This document shows positions 10,401 to 20,584 of a stretch of DNA of 64,000 bases, piece after piece. This stretch comes from Syngnathus acus (taxonomy: Eukaryota > Chordata > Actinopteri > Syngnathiformes > Syngnathidae), in the NCBI RefSeq assembly GCF_901709675.1, contig NC_051092.1, positions 14,422,991 to 14,486,990 on the forward strand, in the 5' to 3' direction. Each line of letters begins with the position of its first letter. Within the stretch, counting starts at the first letter, position 1. Under the pieces are notes generated by a model. That model saw only the letters and a list, made by a program, of their open reading frames with translations. It searched no databases and was not told the DNA's origin. Both the position numbers and the translations under genes were made by a program.

Positions 10401-13400
10401 TAAGTTAAATGCTAAAAGAAAAAAAAGGTTGTTTTTGGATTGATAATTAACAAAAGGGAAAAAAAAGAAAGAAAAAACCTGGAGAACCTGTAACACATGC
10501 AGGAGATGTGTGAACTGGGAAATTGAGAAGCGTTTTGGAAAGAAAGTCAAATTAAATGATGATAGAATCATATGTAGTAAAGAACACGTTCTCCCAAAAT
10601 GTTTTCAAGGTGTGAGGCATGGGCGTTGCCAAGCCTCAGAAAGAGGGAGTGAGTGAAGAAAGGGGGGCTAACTTATAAATAATGAGGAGATATTGGGAGT
10701 AATCTGATGGTCCTTTCTTTAAGACCCTTTAAATGGTTTCCTGGTGTAGATAGGTTAGCAACACGAGAGATTTAGAGGTTCAAAAGAAAGACAGTTAAAA
10801 AAAAAACATTTTTGATTTGGACAATTGCAGGCTAACAGGAGCATGAGAAAGAAGAGCTAAGAAGCGGGATCCAATTTGATCGGGGAGATTGGAAATTCAC
10901 AGCACCATATTCTAAGTCACATTTTTGAGCAAGCATGACACAGGTAATAACGTTTGAGAGGTCAAGACATAGATCAGGGCTAGATGTGGAACGCAGACCT
11001 CGATGAGTTAATTTTGAATAATGATACTGAAGACAACGTACTGTTCCATTAAATTGGAAGTATAGACGAAACGTAGCTCGAAAATAGGATGAGTTGCAGG
11101 ACTTACAATATAATGAGATCGTTGTTACTAGGAGAATTTGAAGTTTGGTAAACAAACGTTACTAGCGAATTGATGGCAGCAGCTACATTTGGTTACAAGT
11201 TTGATGTCCCAGTCTGTCACTCTCAGTGCCAGGGTCCCTGAAACTCGATCCCGAGACTCCGCCTGCAGCCGTGGACGACTACAAAACGGTGCCTGGCTTT
11301 GAGGCACCTTTGACCTTTGGCAAGTACAAGGAAAGACTGTTGTTGTGCTTGGAGGGGGCAAGTACACTCAGGAGGAAAGACGACATCCTCGGGGACGAGA
11401 AAAGACAGTGAGAAGCGGAGGAACTCGCAATGATGAAAATGGACTCATTCGAACAATGGACTCATTCGAGAGTGATGGATAGGTTGGCTCTGAAGCAACA
11501 ACAAAAGAACACCAACTTGAGAGGGTGAGGTGCTGCAAAAGACACATGGACATGAAGTGTCCGACAACAAAATCGCACTCCTTGCTGTGGCGTTACCAAA
11601 CTTAGTGGAGCTTGGGTCAAAGTGGAAGGGAGCTTCATTGTGCACTGAGTTTGACAGAACTGAGGAGATTTGATAAAAAAATTGAATAATGCATAGAGCT
11701 ACAGAGAAAAGCATCATAATCGGAGACTGAACAGATTTGGATAGAACAAATAGGCTAAAAAGGTAGGAAACAAGAGCGAGATCTGATATTTTGGCTCGTC
11801 AGGCTTAAGAAGTAGAGGTCGAGTTATATAAATTTTAGAATAGGACATTTGGACTAAAGTGAATTCAGTCAAGAGGAAGCTAGGTTGTTCTTATCATGTA
11901 TCAACCTACGTCCACTATCATCTGTTTTTTTTATCTTTTTTTTGTTATTATTTTTTCTATTCTTCTTTCTTCGTTATATTTTCTTGCTTGTATTTGTTGA
12001 TTGGGGTGACATAATCATATGATAAACAGGTGGGATATGTCAGGGTTTTCCAGATTATCTTGATCGTATGATTATGTTGGAATGTAACCTGTAATAAATA
12101 ACCTAGCTAGATTAGTTTTATGCTTATGTTGGAATGTAACCTATAATAAATAACCTAGCTTGTCCCATCCTACACAACGTCGTAAAACGCCCCCTGCTAT
12201 GCTTTGACTAGAGGTCAAGGGCTTTCTCTCCATCCAGTCCACTCTCACCCCCACCGTTTCTCTTAATAAAAATGCTCTTGCAAGAGGCCAGAGTCAGACC
12301 TCATTTGATCATCGCTGTATGCACAGCGACGAATGACTCTCCACCTGCAGGTGTTTAAAAGGGCATACTGTCTCTCGTGTGGTTCTTGCAAAATAAGTTA
12401 GAGTGAGCACCACTCTAACAACGGCCATGTGTCAAGAAGTCCAAAATGACTGCCCTAATAGCACATGACAGAAATTGTTATTGGTCTGAATTTGTCGGCT
12501 CAAAATACAATTTTGGAAACGGCGCCATCGGGACTTTCCTTGCCTTCATTTCATCACACGATTTTACACTCGCAGCGCGTTGGGGAACACGCTGGATTGG
12601 AATGTGACAAAATAAATCACAAATCCCGGAGACCATGCAGGCAAGGTAAGCCGTTATCGGCCAAAGAAAAGCTCTTTGGAAACGTTTGAGTCTCTGAATC
12701 TACTAGACGCCCTCCCCCGCCCCACTTTCAAACTGGAAATCAGGTTTTGATTGTGGCTGCCGGAAAGGATCAGGATGCAATATGTGTGAGATGTTCTGGC
12801 CGTAAGCTGATAATTCATGAGGAATCTGTCTGTATGTATGACGTGTTCGTTAGCAGAGGGGAAAGGTTGCGCCGACCGCGTTGCTACAGCTGAATTATTC
12901 ACTCGGCGGCTTGAGAGGTTCCGTCGCTGCTTACACTGCACTCGCTGCTTTATTTTATTTTTTATTTTTATTTTATTTGGTATTTTATTTGATATTTTAT
13001 TCTATTTTTCAATTTTTTTATTTTATTTTATTTATCTGTCAAGGCTTCCTCCATGTCAAATTGGCGCCCGCCGGCTCGTCTCCTAATGGCAACGCTCGGC
13101 TAAAGTCACGGCGCTAGTGCTCTCCAATAGAACATTTCTGGATCGCGGGCGCCTCGCCGCGTGGGAAGGGCTTAAGCAAATCGTCACGGAGGTATTGGTC
13201 ACGCGAGATGTTCCGAGCGTTCCCCGCAAAAGCCGCAAGCGGCGTTTAACGGCAAACCGGACTGCGACTGCGGAGCGGCCGTGTTCTGATAGTATGAGCT
13301 GATGCTTGTGAAATGTGAGTCTTGGGCCTTTACTGCCCTGAGGACGTCACAAGTAACACGGGAGCACCACTGCCACCTACTGTAGTGGAGCTGCAATTAC

Positions 13401-14064
13401 ACGTTCTTCGAGTATGGGAAAAAAAATCAAGCCTTGCCCCCAATCATCAGAGAGTCACCTGAGGGAGCGACAGGAGGACGCTCATGCTCCAGGCCACGGT
13501 CAGCATGATCTTGCTCCTCCTCCTGGCCTCGGAGATGCCCAGCGGGTTGAGGATGGCCGACTGGCGGTCCAGGCTGATCACCACGGTGACAAAGGCGCAC
13601 GAGTACATGGCCACCAGCTTGAGGAACATCAGGAGGCGGCAGGCGGCGTCACTGGCCTGCCACTGCACGGTGATGTTCCAGGCGGCGTCCACGGGCATCA
13701 CCACGAAGGTGACCAGCAGGTCGGCCACCGTCAGGTTCATGATGATGATGCGCACGTGCGACTTGCGCCGCCCGCCCTTGCCCGCCGCCCACAGCACCAG
13801 CAGGTTGCAAACGGCCGAGGCAGCGCACAGGCTGAAGGTGATGATGACTCGCACCTTGGCCGCCGTGGAGAAGGTAGGCAGCTGCAGCGCGTCGCCAGAT
13901 GAGCTGCCGTTGCAGACGGCCCACGCGCAGCTGTCGTTGGCCGCCTCTGGGTCCGCCGGATAGTGGAGCATGGCCCGAGCTTCTGATCCCAAACCCGTCT
14001 CAAGGTTCTTCCAGACACTACAGAGGAAGGAACTTTGCTCAGCTGCGTTTGTGCTTGCCACCAT
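4330..14064 (-). CDS. gnrhr: gonadotropin-releasing hormone receptor (teleost type, with C-terminal tail)
   Basis: This is a class A G protein-coupled receptor for GnRH; the family couples mainly to Gq/phospholipase C in pituitary and brain. Minus-strand coding exons are 14064-13459, 5555-5351 and 4742-4330. Junction phases close, giving 407 aa. Visible features are N-glycosylation sequons in the N-terminus (NDSC, NGSS), TM1 with a GxxxN-type NLLVLW segment, and conserved disulfide cysteines at C142 (start of TM3) and C220 (ECL2). The DRY-equivalent is DRQ at 166-168, followed by SAILNPL as in GnRH receptors. TM6 has CWTPYY (306-311) and TM7 has DPITYG (347-352). A tail of about 55 residues follows; mammalian GNRHR1 lacks such a tail. 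The start is uncertain: ATG at 14062-14064 gives a long N-terminus, while in-frame ATG at 13969-13971 gives 376 aa. Exon 2 uses the donor C|GTAGGT, the only one restoring the exon 3 frame. Which teleost gnrhr paralogue this is cannot be settled here. Intron 1 (about 7.9 kb) carries a retrovirus-like insertion. Confidence 0.9.
4743..5350 (-). other. gnrhr intron 2
   Basis: This 608 bp intron lies between the TM5 exon and the TM6-TM7 exon. The minus-strand donor GTAGGT is at 5350-5345 and the acceptor is TTTCAG ending at 4743. It contains (TTTTA)n near 4816-4840 and T-runs. No other feature is recognised. Confidence 0.75.
5751..5755. repeat. 5' target site duplication (ACGGC) of the LTR element
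   Basis: ACGGC immediately precedes the 5' LTR and is repeated at 12421-12425 immediately after the 3' LTR. Five bp is within the 4-6 bp range made by retroviral integrases. Confidence 0.85.
5756..6140 (+). repeat. 5' LTR
   Basis: This 385 bp repeat begins TG and ends CA. It contains an internal duplication of about 37 bp (around 5789-5826 and 5836-5876) and an AATAAA polyadenylation signal near 5984-5990. The poly(A) signal is followed by about 150 bp to the LTR end. It matches the 3' LTR at all but a handful of positions. Confidence 0.92.
6144..6163 (+). other. primer binding site, tRNA-Phe type
   Basis: TGGTGCAGAAACCCGGGATC lies three bases after the 5' LTR. It is complementary to the 3' end of animal tRNA-Phe including the CCA tail, with one mismatch (A where tRNA-Phe predicts C at position 7). 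Placement and the leading TGG are diagnostic of minus-strand primer sites. Confidence 0.8.
6427..6468 (+). repeat. leader direct repeat, copy 1
   Basis: About 42 bp beginning GGAGGGGGTGTTGTAGAG recurs at about 7706-7745. The copies lie on either side of the nested hAT insertions, so the retroelement leader was tandemly duplicated before or during those insertions. Confidence 0.7.
6825..7100 (+). pseudogene. hAT transposase N-terminal (zinc-finger) remnant
   Basis: The frame has no ATG at its open start. It encodes about 90 residues with a C-x2-C ... H-x(4-5)-H pattern (residues CLIC and RHFSSLH) typical of the finger that precedes the hAT catalytic domain. The frame ends where the transposase core should continue. 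It is a relic inside the inner hAT, not a host gene. Confidence 0.65.
7410..7507. repeat. (TG)n microsatellite
   Basis: About 90 bp of alternating TG with CG interruptions (gcgcgcgc near 7458) ends in a G run. It lies inside the inner hAT element. Confidence 0.9.
7706..7745 (+). repeat. leader direct repeat, copy 2
   Basis: This is the second copy of the 6427-6468 sequence, differing by one inserted G and a few substitutions near the end. Shorter echoes (aacttcgcgt.ggcaggg at 7651 and gacttcgcgtaggcaggg at 7766) suggest the duplicated unit extends beyond the core. Confidence 0.65.
8044..8565 (+). pseudogene. retroviral gag remnant with nucleocapsid zinc knuckle
   Basis: The open frame of 173 codons has no ATG at its upstream edge (first ATG at 8101), so the N-terminal part of gag is missing. 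It is rich in Lys, Arg and Glu with coiled-coil character in its first half, then an acidic patch (DLDDDGNDRDED-like region around 8320), then a basic Gly/Arg-rich segment. A CCHC knuckle C-x2-C-x4-H-x4-C is at frame residues 138-151 (CWNCGKRGHWLKEC, from about 8455), and a basic tail with GGGRGRG follows. This order matches a retroviral nucleocapsid, which binds genomic RNA. No protease or reverse transcriptase frame follows. Confidence 0.78.
8971..9739 (+). mobile_element. hAT-like element, internally deleted
   Basis: Ends TAGGGGTGTAAC and its inverse TTTACACCCCTA are flanked by a perfect 8 bp duplication GTTAAAAT (8963-8970 and 9740-9747). Subterminal regions are rich in ATCGAT/TATCG repeats at both ends. 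A short frame from ATG 9227 to stop 9334 reads SFVWKHFGF, the start of a BED zinc finger as in ZBED-type hAT transposases, and then ends. It is a non-autonomous copy about 769 bp long that inserted into the retroelement. Confidence 0.85.
9227..9334 (+). pseudogene. BED-finger start of a hAT transposase
   Basis: A 35-residue frame contains SFVWKHFGF, matching the S.VW.HF.. opening of BED fingers, then terminates before the zinc ligands. It is a relic of the parent transposase in the 8971-9739 element. Confidence 0.6.
9748..12037 (+). other. LTR element interior, no recognisable pol or env
   Basis: About 2.3 kb sit between the third hAT and the 3' LTR. The frames are short (the longest are under 110 codons, on either strand), and none shows a reverse transcriptase YxDD box, an integrase motif or an envelope-like signal. 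The plus strand is markedly purine-rich (for example 10380-10560 and 10830-10900), with a T-rich block at 11925-11995. I see no clear polypurine tract directly before the 3' LTR, only a weak aaacaggtggga. Confidence 0.6.
12038..12420 (+). repeat. 3' LTR
   Basis: This 383 bp direct copy of the 5' LTR differs by about five substitutions and lacks two bases (CT) in the C-rich part near 12256. It ends CTCTAACA and is followed by the ACGGC duplication. Confidence 0.92.
12426..13458 (-). other. gnrhr intron 1, portion between the LTR element and exon 1
   Basis: About 1 kb of unique intron lies between the retroelement and the exon 1 donor (CTCAG|GTGACT, GT at 13458-13457). It contains a (TTTTA)n tract near 12950-13035. 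No other feature is recognised. Confidence 0.6.
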
Positions 14065-15569
14065 TTCGGTTCTCCAGACGGTTTGACGGAAGAGCGAGAG
14101 GGGGCTTTTCGTCTTTTTTAAAAGTCTGATTGACAGCAAGCATGCGGGCCGGAGCTTTGTGTGTGTGCGTGTGTGTTCGTGTGTGTGTGTCAGCTTGACA
14201 GACAAGGGCTTGTCACAGGTGTGGTTTCTTTCATCGCCCGGTCTCGCTTTTCCACCTGGCCTGCAGACGCTTAAATTAGATTTTTGCGTGTCCAGTATAA
14301 TTGTCGTGTGAAGAAGTGAGCGAGCATCCTTGCTGCTCCCGGTAGAGCAAAGAGAACGGGTTGGCAATTTTGAAGCCTCGTGGCGTTCGCCTGCCAACTT
14401 TTGTGGCCAATTTTGTCGCCTCAAACTCGCTCGCCACTCGATGGCTCTCGTCTGCGGTGTCGAGATCACATCTGTGCTCGTGAGCAGACAATTAGAGTCT
14501 GCCTCGTGTAACTCACCCCCACCCTCCCAAAAAAAGAAAAAAAATCTGATGACACTTGTAGCTAAACTACATTAAACTACATTTTGAACATCAATCATCA
14601 AGCTCCTCCATCCAGTTGAGCATTTTTTTGTCATCAAGTATCAAATCCACAACAATTTGGTGACAATCACACGACCGAGAACCGGAGTTCATATTGAGTC
14701 CCTCGTGAAAGAAATATGGAGCCATTAAAATAAAAATGAAATGAAACGAGAGCAGGAACAAGGACGAGCTCACCTTGTGGGGATCCGTCAGGATTAACGG
14801 GGGCTCATCAAGTGCGGCTCCGGCTTCGGCTTCATTCCTCCACTGACGACCAGACTGCAGGCATGGACCACGAGGTTCCCTCAAGCGTGATGAAAAAAAG
14901 GAAACAGACAGGAGAGGGAGGGAGGGAAGGAGGGAGGGGCAGAGAGCGAGAGAGAGAGTTGCTCGCTTCCATTCTGCTTCTTGGTCATATCTAGCAGCGA
15001 TTCCGATTATCACATTTGGGCTTGTGATGGCAAAATTCAAATCGCTTGTAAATTTGACCCAAAGTTTGCAACCCTGCTAAATTTAAATGATTTTAAAAAA
15101 AAAACATACTTTAGGGTCATTTTTGGGAGGAGGTGGAGCTACTCTGAATTTCTTCAACTCTGATTTTGAGGCTCCACTGGGACTGTGCTGGCAAATAACC
15201 ATTTGATTGATCTTGAGGCCGAGTCCACATTGGCTCGTATAGAAAAGGTCAGCGGAAAGACGCACCAAAATAAATTCAAGCTCCTAATGAAGACCGTGGC
15301 ATGAATCCACCTCGGGCTTCATTTGTGGATTCTTATCTCTTATAGTCAAATAGCGTTCAACTCCGACTTTATGTGTGTGTGTATGCTCAGAGTCCCGCCG
15401 AGAAAGATGTCATGCGGTGAGCAATCAGCTTCACAGTACTTTGGCTCGCTGACCTTGGGAACCTGCGCGTTCCGGTAAGCAAAGACACTCGCTCGACTTT
15501 TGGATATATTTGGTATGTGTTTGCAAGTGAGGAACAAAAAAGTCATTCCAAACATACACCAATAACAAT
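14065..15569. other. gnrhr 5' side and intergenic sequence
   Basis: The frame of exon 1 stays open far upstream of the chosen ATG, but that extension (a run of His/Thr from a GT repeat at 14156-14190) is not receptor-like. Promoter elements are not clear. A purine-rich GAGGGAGG tract is near 14910-14960. No further gene is seen. Confidence 0.45.
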
Positions 15570-15715
15570 TACCGTCTTTTTCCATGTATAATGCGCAAAA
15601 TTTAACTAATTTATTGTCCTAAAATCTCGGGTGCGCATTATACATGGGTACAACAATTTTTGAAGAAAATCTCCCTCGAAATAAAACTTGAAATCACCTT
15701 TCTTCTTGTTTGTTG

Positions 15716-15919
15716 TCAATCACGCATCGCATTCAGCCATCCTGCCCAACACACTTAGTCAGTAAAATTCATAATTGACGACACATCGTTTGATGCGATG
15801 GTGCAATCCTTGATGGTGTGTTATTGTCAAATATTGTTTGTTTTTTAATCTCCATCGCAGACCGGATATCATACGGAGGCCGCCATGACAGTATGCGCAG
15901 AACGGATGCGCAAGACACG
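15716..15919. repeat. 204 bp tandem unit, copy A
   Basis: The unit begins TCAATCACGCATCGCATTCA and recurs from 15920 with very few differences. It lies within the pogo-like element. Confidence 0.85.
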
Positions 15920-16155
15920 TCAATCGCGCATCGCATTCAGCCATCCTGCCCAACACACTTAGTCAGTAAAATTCATAATTGACGACACATCGTTTGATGC
16001 GATGGTGCAATCCTTGTTGGTGTGTTATTGTCAAATATTGTTTGTTTTTTAATCTCCATCGCAAACCGGATATCATACGGAGGCCGCCATTACCAGGGCC
16101 GGTTCTAGGAATGCATATAAGAGGGGGCAGTCAGAAATGTGAAGGGGGCATGTTC

Positions 16156-16186
<31 letters not shown>

Positions 16187-16823
16187 TTTAACACTGTTAG
16201 TGTTTTCTTCACGGCAGTTGTTAGCTGTGTGTCCAGATCTCAACCTGGAGAAGTGGATTGCACTCTGTCAGGCCTCTACACTAAGACCTGTCCAGCTTGG
16301 GTGTCCCACCTGAAGATTAAAGCTTCTGCTGGTATTGCTCTTAGGGTCACTGAGGCATGCAAACCCCCTGACCACAATAAGGTGGCAATCTCTCAGGGGG
16401 GGGAACATATAATATGAATGTTATATTAACTATTATTTGAGTTGTCGTTAATCATTAGTTATATCACGGGTCATTACGACGAGTTTGGTGGAGTTTTTAC
16501 TGCTTCTTCCAACTCCTACCGCGCTGACTGTAACGTGACACTCTCTGGCTGCGTCTTGCCTCATTTGCATACTCACAGTGATTGGATGTTTACGGAGGGG
16601 CGCGGAGTCCTGACAGCAGGCTGTGTGAGGACACACTGCACCGACATGAGAGAAGAGAGGGGGCTGATTAACGTGTGTTTCTATCAGCGGATTTTTCACT
16701 TCTAAAAGTTTGATTCGAGGGGGCAGGACATCTGTTTGAGGGGGCGTTGCCCCCTCTTGCCCCTGCGTAGAGCCGGCACTGGCCATTACAGATGCGCAGA
16801 ACGGATGCGCAAGACACGTCAGC
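15920..16823. repeat. 204 bp tandem unit, copy B, split by a hAT
   Basis: Copy B runs 15920-16093 and resumes at 16790 with agatgcgcagaacggatgcg, which is the continuation seen in copy A. The intervening 16094-16781 is a later hAT insertion plus its duplicated target. Confidence 0.8.
16094..16781. mobile_element. hAT-like non-autonomous element
   Basis: Imperfect terminal inverted repeats CAGGGCCGGTTCTAGG and the inverse of CAGTGCCGGCTCTACG are flanked by a perfect 8 bp duplication GCCATTAC (16086-16093 and 16782-16789). The interior holds a long T-run (16155-16179) and no transposase frame. The element is 688 bp. Confidence 0.85.
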
Positions 16824-17326
16824 TATATAAAGAGCGAGACTTCAGTTCTCTACCTAAATGCGTATTACAGGTAATATTTTATTTCACAACACTTTGCCTT
16901 GTTCCTTTCTTTTCTACTGTTCACTTCAAACACGCTCCATACGAACACAATGCTCTCGTATCAGACGCTTGCTCGATCACCTGCTCGTTTGCTGTCACAA
17001 TGTACCCTACACAAATCCGAAACATTTCTCCGCTATCGAGTTTGCTACCGCATGCGCAGTGATACTGACCGGCAGAATAACATCCGGTTGTTCCCAAAGA
17101 TTATCTTTTTTCTGAAATAATTTTACGTTTACGGACTTAAGTAAGAGTCAAAATTTGGGTGCGTATTATACATGCGTACAGGCTTTTTTCCAGCATCGAC
17201 ATGCCATTTTTAGGGTGCGTATTATACACGGGGGCGTATTATACATGGAAAATTACGGTACAATGAATGGAAAGGATAAAAGTGCATGGAGATCATTTAG
17301 TGGGCACCGTGCTGCTCATTCCTCAG

Positions 17327-17340
17327 CCAGCAGGGGGCAG
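17327..17340 (+). promoter_or_regulatory. CTCF-like motif
   Basis: CCAGCAGGGGGCAG matches the CTCF core consensus CCASYAGRKGGCRS at every position. It is a motif match only; occupancy is not shown. Confidence 0.5.
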
Positions 17341-17428
17341 TAGAATTCATCAATGCAAATAGATTTGATGATGAAACAGCAGGAATATTTGTCATGAGGA
17401 TAAAGTGCGTAGCGTTATTTGGAATGCC

Positions 17429-17480
17429 TCCTTCCTTCCTTCCTTCCTTCCTTCCTTCCTTCCTTCCTTCCTTCCTTCCT
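17429..17480. repeat. (CCTT)n microsatellite
   Basis: About 12-13 uninterrupted CCTT/TTCC units. Confidence 0.95.
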
Positions 17481-20400
17481 TGCACATGATATTTCTGCAA
17501 CACTTTGCATTCTTTGCATTCTTCATATTTTATTATTGATCACATGCACGCAACACGGGTGGCCATCATCACAAGCGTCGCAATCATGTCGCATTGACAA
17601 AAATGACCCCGCCAAGCCCACTTTAGTTCACGGCGGGAAATGATTGTCAGGCGGGCGGCCGCCGGTGTTTTGCATCGGAACATGGATTTTTTAAAAAGAC
17701 TCTGCCAAGTATTTGTCGGCACACGTCGGACGTGGCCGGAAAGCCAATAAATTACCGACCGATGATGTTTGTTGAGGATTAGCCACGGCGGGCAGATTTC
17801 TGTGTTCGCCTTCCTTCTTTTGTTTACCTTTCCCGTATGTCTGCGGGAGATTATTTTGGGCTTTGCGCCTCGTCGGAGGTCTTATTACCCGTCGGGATGA
17901 ATTAGCCGAAGCACTTATCTGTTTGGGCCGAGCGGGTCTGCGGGTCATCGCGTGATGCCGTTCCTGCGTGAATGCCGCTCATGTTTTTTTTTTTTTTATG
18001 GCTTCCTATAAGCTCCCGACTGTGGAACAAAAGGCTCATGAAAAACGCATTCAGGTGTGATTTAGCAGATGGCAGCCGACACAACGTTTGGCGTAAACAC
18101 CTTTTTGCACCTCCAGCTTCTTTATGAATATCATTTGCATGCGTCACAATCCGATTTGTTGCGTGTTGTGGAGCGATATATGCGCTCAAGGTTGGCCAGC
18201 TATTCATGATGAAACATCTTTAGAAAAACGTTTTTCTTTTTCTACTCGCGTGGCTTTGACGTGGCACTGATGTAATCAAGTTTATGCGACAAAAGCAAGT
18301 TAAATCTGAATGGAAAGAAAACTTTCACTGTCGGGAAATACTACAGGGCTTGCTTTTACATTCTTACATGACGTAAATGTAAAAAAAAAAAAAAACAATG
18401 CCTGGAAGTAAAGTGTCGATATTTAGTTACTGCAATCAAGTCGCTTGTGGCTCCTTCTACTATTTTGTTCAGAAAATGTCTTGTTCCTCCAATGTTGAGG
18501 TCATCACTCATTTGCTTCTCTGGATTCCTGTGCCCGAAGTAGATCTGCTTTCGTCTGAGGATCTTTGGGGAAGCTTTCTCCGACAGCGCAGCCACATAAA
18601 GGAGCACCCACCGCATTCCTCCTGCTGTTTGTGTCTTCTGGCTCTAATGAAGATCGATTAACTGGCACGACGCAGCGTCGCTCGGCAGCCGACATCCATT
18701 TATTGTGACTAACTGCAGGGGACGCTAATGGAGCCATCAATGGGGCATTCTTTTTCCGAGGGTCACTTTAATAGCGATGACAAACTTGCAGGGGGCCGAG
18801 AACGGTGCCCTGCGGTACACCCGGCTGCCGGTACGTCTACGACATCACCTGAGCCCATCTGTGCCTTCTGCTCTCCGACAGCGGCAATTAGAGGCACCGG
18901 GATTCTATCGGCTCTCCAGATTTTCAGCAGTTTCGCTCTATGGTAACGTGGATTGGAATGGAGTTTGTCTCCCGGCATTCGTTGGAGAGCAAGATCTCCT
19001 TCTTTCTACTCGACATCTATTTTGAGTTCTCCTTTCGCGTTGGTCTCATTCTGTTAAGGATGCAGCCAAGTGAACATTTTTGTCTGCCTCATTACGTGCG
19101 TATATTGTCGCGAGTCATCCTTTCAGGGACTTCACGTCCTTGACGCTCATGAGCAAGTGGCCTCGTTCTATAGACGCTTTCAAACTCTTCACTTTTTTTT
19201 CTGAAAGGATTAGAAGCCATAAATCTTCTTTACATTTTTTCCTGCTCCAGCAATATGGAAAGTTCTGCGCAATTTTGTCGTGTGCAAATGAGTGACTTGA
19301 GGCTATTCAGCTTCATGATTTATGCCTGTATATAGAGCACATCAAAGGCTCCAATGTAAAATGGGCACCAAAAAAAGCCCTTCAACTTTCTTTGCGATAG
19401 GTTTGCTTCTAAAAATGGCTTCCGCTGGCACTCTTGGTGTGGATGTCAGCAAGTTCATGAATCTAATCAACATTTGTTTGACAGTCAAGCCAAATTGCAT
19501 CGCTTCATTCGGCAATGGAGTTGGCAGCTCATCTACAGAAAAGCTCACAAATTGTGAGCCGAGTCGGACTGAAAGTGTGAGTAACGTAATGTCTGCTGTC
19601 TTCTCCTGCTTGCCTACCTTTTCATCTTTGGCAACCTTTGACCCCTGCCGTGTTCGGGGCTGCCTCCATCATCACGAGGTCTCCATGGCAACTTCAACAC
19701 GAGCACTCGGCGGCACCTACTAACGAAGACCTGCTCGTAGTTGATTGTGTGAAACAAATGACTCTTTTAACTAGAAGTGGTGTTTAAAAATAGCTCCGGG
19801 TGCAGGTTATCGTTAATGAACGTGCTCGAGTATGCCCTTGTCGTCAGACGCGCGTGCCTGCGAACAGGGACACTCTTTGAGTGTTTTCTTCTGCAGCATC
19901 AGAGCTCAAATGGATTGTCAGGAGAAGGCCAAAAAAGCATTTCCAAGGCCGCATGAAATATGCCACGAAGGGAGCACAGTTGGCATCAACTACACAAGGA
20001 AAGTTCTCACAGTAATGTTCCCAAGAACTAGAGGACCCTCCAAAATCGATGAGAAGCCAAGAAGAAAATTACTCAGGGAACATTGAAGACGCCGCAGGAA
20101 ACGTGACGTGGCAATTTCCCGTCGTCCACATCCAGAGTTTCCGAACAAGCCAGAAGCGCTGCTCCCAACTCTAGAGATTGTTTTCTTTGCGCTCTGCTGC
20201 TATCTAGTGGACACCTTTAGTACTACTTTTTGTCTACTTCCTTTGCATCCGGGATACTCTTCCTTTTCCCTCTTAGGGACACAAAAAAATAGAAGGAAGG
20301 AGGATCCTGGATCTGGACCATTGGACACCGATGTACCTTGACCTTGGACTTCACCTTTCATTTTTTTGGAAGTTGTTTTGGGCTCTTTTTTTACATTGCC

Positions 20401-20542
20401 CGTCATCAATTTTCCACGGGACGCTCTCCGTTCCCATGACGACCACGTTATCTTCCATCAAGAAGCTGAGCTGAAAAATACTCGCCACTAGAGAGCAGCG
20501 TATATCAACAAGCGTCGTGCAACCGAGGCTGAGTGCTGCGCG

Positions 20543-20584
20543 TGCGCGTGGCCTGCTTTACAAATGTAAAGCAGGCCACGCGCA
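20543..20584. repeat. perfect 20 bp inverted repeat with 2-base loop
   Basis: The left arm TGCGCGTGGCCTGCTTTACA (20543-20562) and right arm TGTAAAGCAGGCCACGCGCA (20565-20584) are exact reverse complements separated by AA. A second palindrome, ATAAGGC-AAAT-GCCTTAT (20584-20601), follows directly. It is too tight for a typical pre-microRNA loop. It may be a recent palindrome or a cruciform-forming site; no gene context explains it. Confidence 0.9.

Larger units (their letters stand above)
5756..12420 (+). mobile_element. endogenous retrovirus-like LTR element, pol-less, in gnrhr intron 1
   Basis: The element is bounded by two direct LTRs (5756-6140 and 12038-12420) starting TGTCAGGG and ending CTCTAACA, and flanked by a 5 bp target duplication ACGGC (5751-5755 and 12421-12425). 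The LTRs differ by about five substitutions and one 2 bp indel (about 1.3%), so insertion was recent. A primer binding site of tRNA-Phe type follows the 5' LTR. The roughly 5.9 kb interior has a C-terminal gag remnant with a CCHC knuckle (8044-8565) but no recognisable protease, reverse transcriptase, integrase or envelope. It also holds three hAT insertions. It lies antisense to the host gene. It is best read as a non-autonomous retroviral family member mobilised in trans, or a deleted copy; LTR structure alone does not give the retroviral genus. Confidence 0.9.
15572..17258. mobile_element. pogo/mariner-like MITE with TA target, composite
   Basis: Terminal inverted repeats CCGTCTTTTTCCATGTATAA (left) and the inverse of CCGTAATTTTCCATGTATAA (right) are flanked by TA on both sides, as for Tc1/mariner/pogo elements. 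Further TATAATGCGC/GCGTATTATACA motifs repeat inside each end. The interior has a tandem duplication with a 204 bp period (15716 and 15920), and the second copy is split by the hAT at 16094-16781. No transposase frame is visible. Confidence 0.75.

Noticed and set aside
11226-11411. 61-codon frame in the retroelement interior that looked protein-like
   Set aside because: No motif of protease, reverse transcriptase, integrase or envelope could be recognised, and it is too short to claim.
13414-13963. Plus-strand frames opposite gnrhr exon 1
   Set aside because: They are antisense shadows of the GC-rich receptor exon, with low-complexity composition.
14065-14469. N-terminal extension of the GnRH receptor frame
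   Set aside because: The open frame continues upstream of the receptor ATGs, but its His/Thr-rich content comes from a GT repeat and does not look like a receptor N-terminus.
20543-20584. Hairpin as a microRNA precursor
   Set aside because: A 2-base loop and a 20 bp perfect stem are too small and tight for a normal pre-miRNA.
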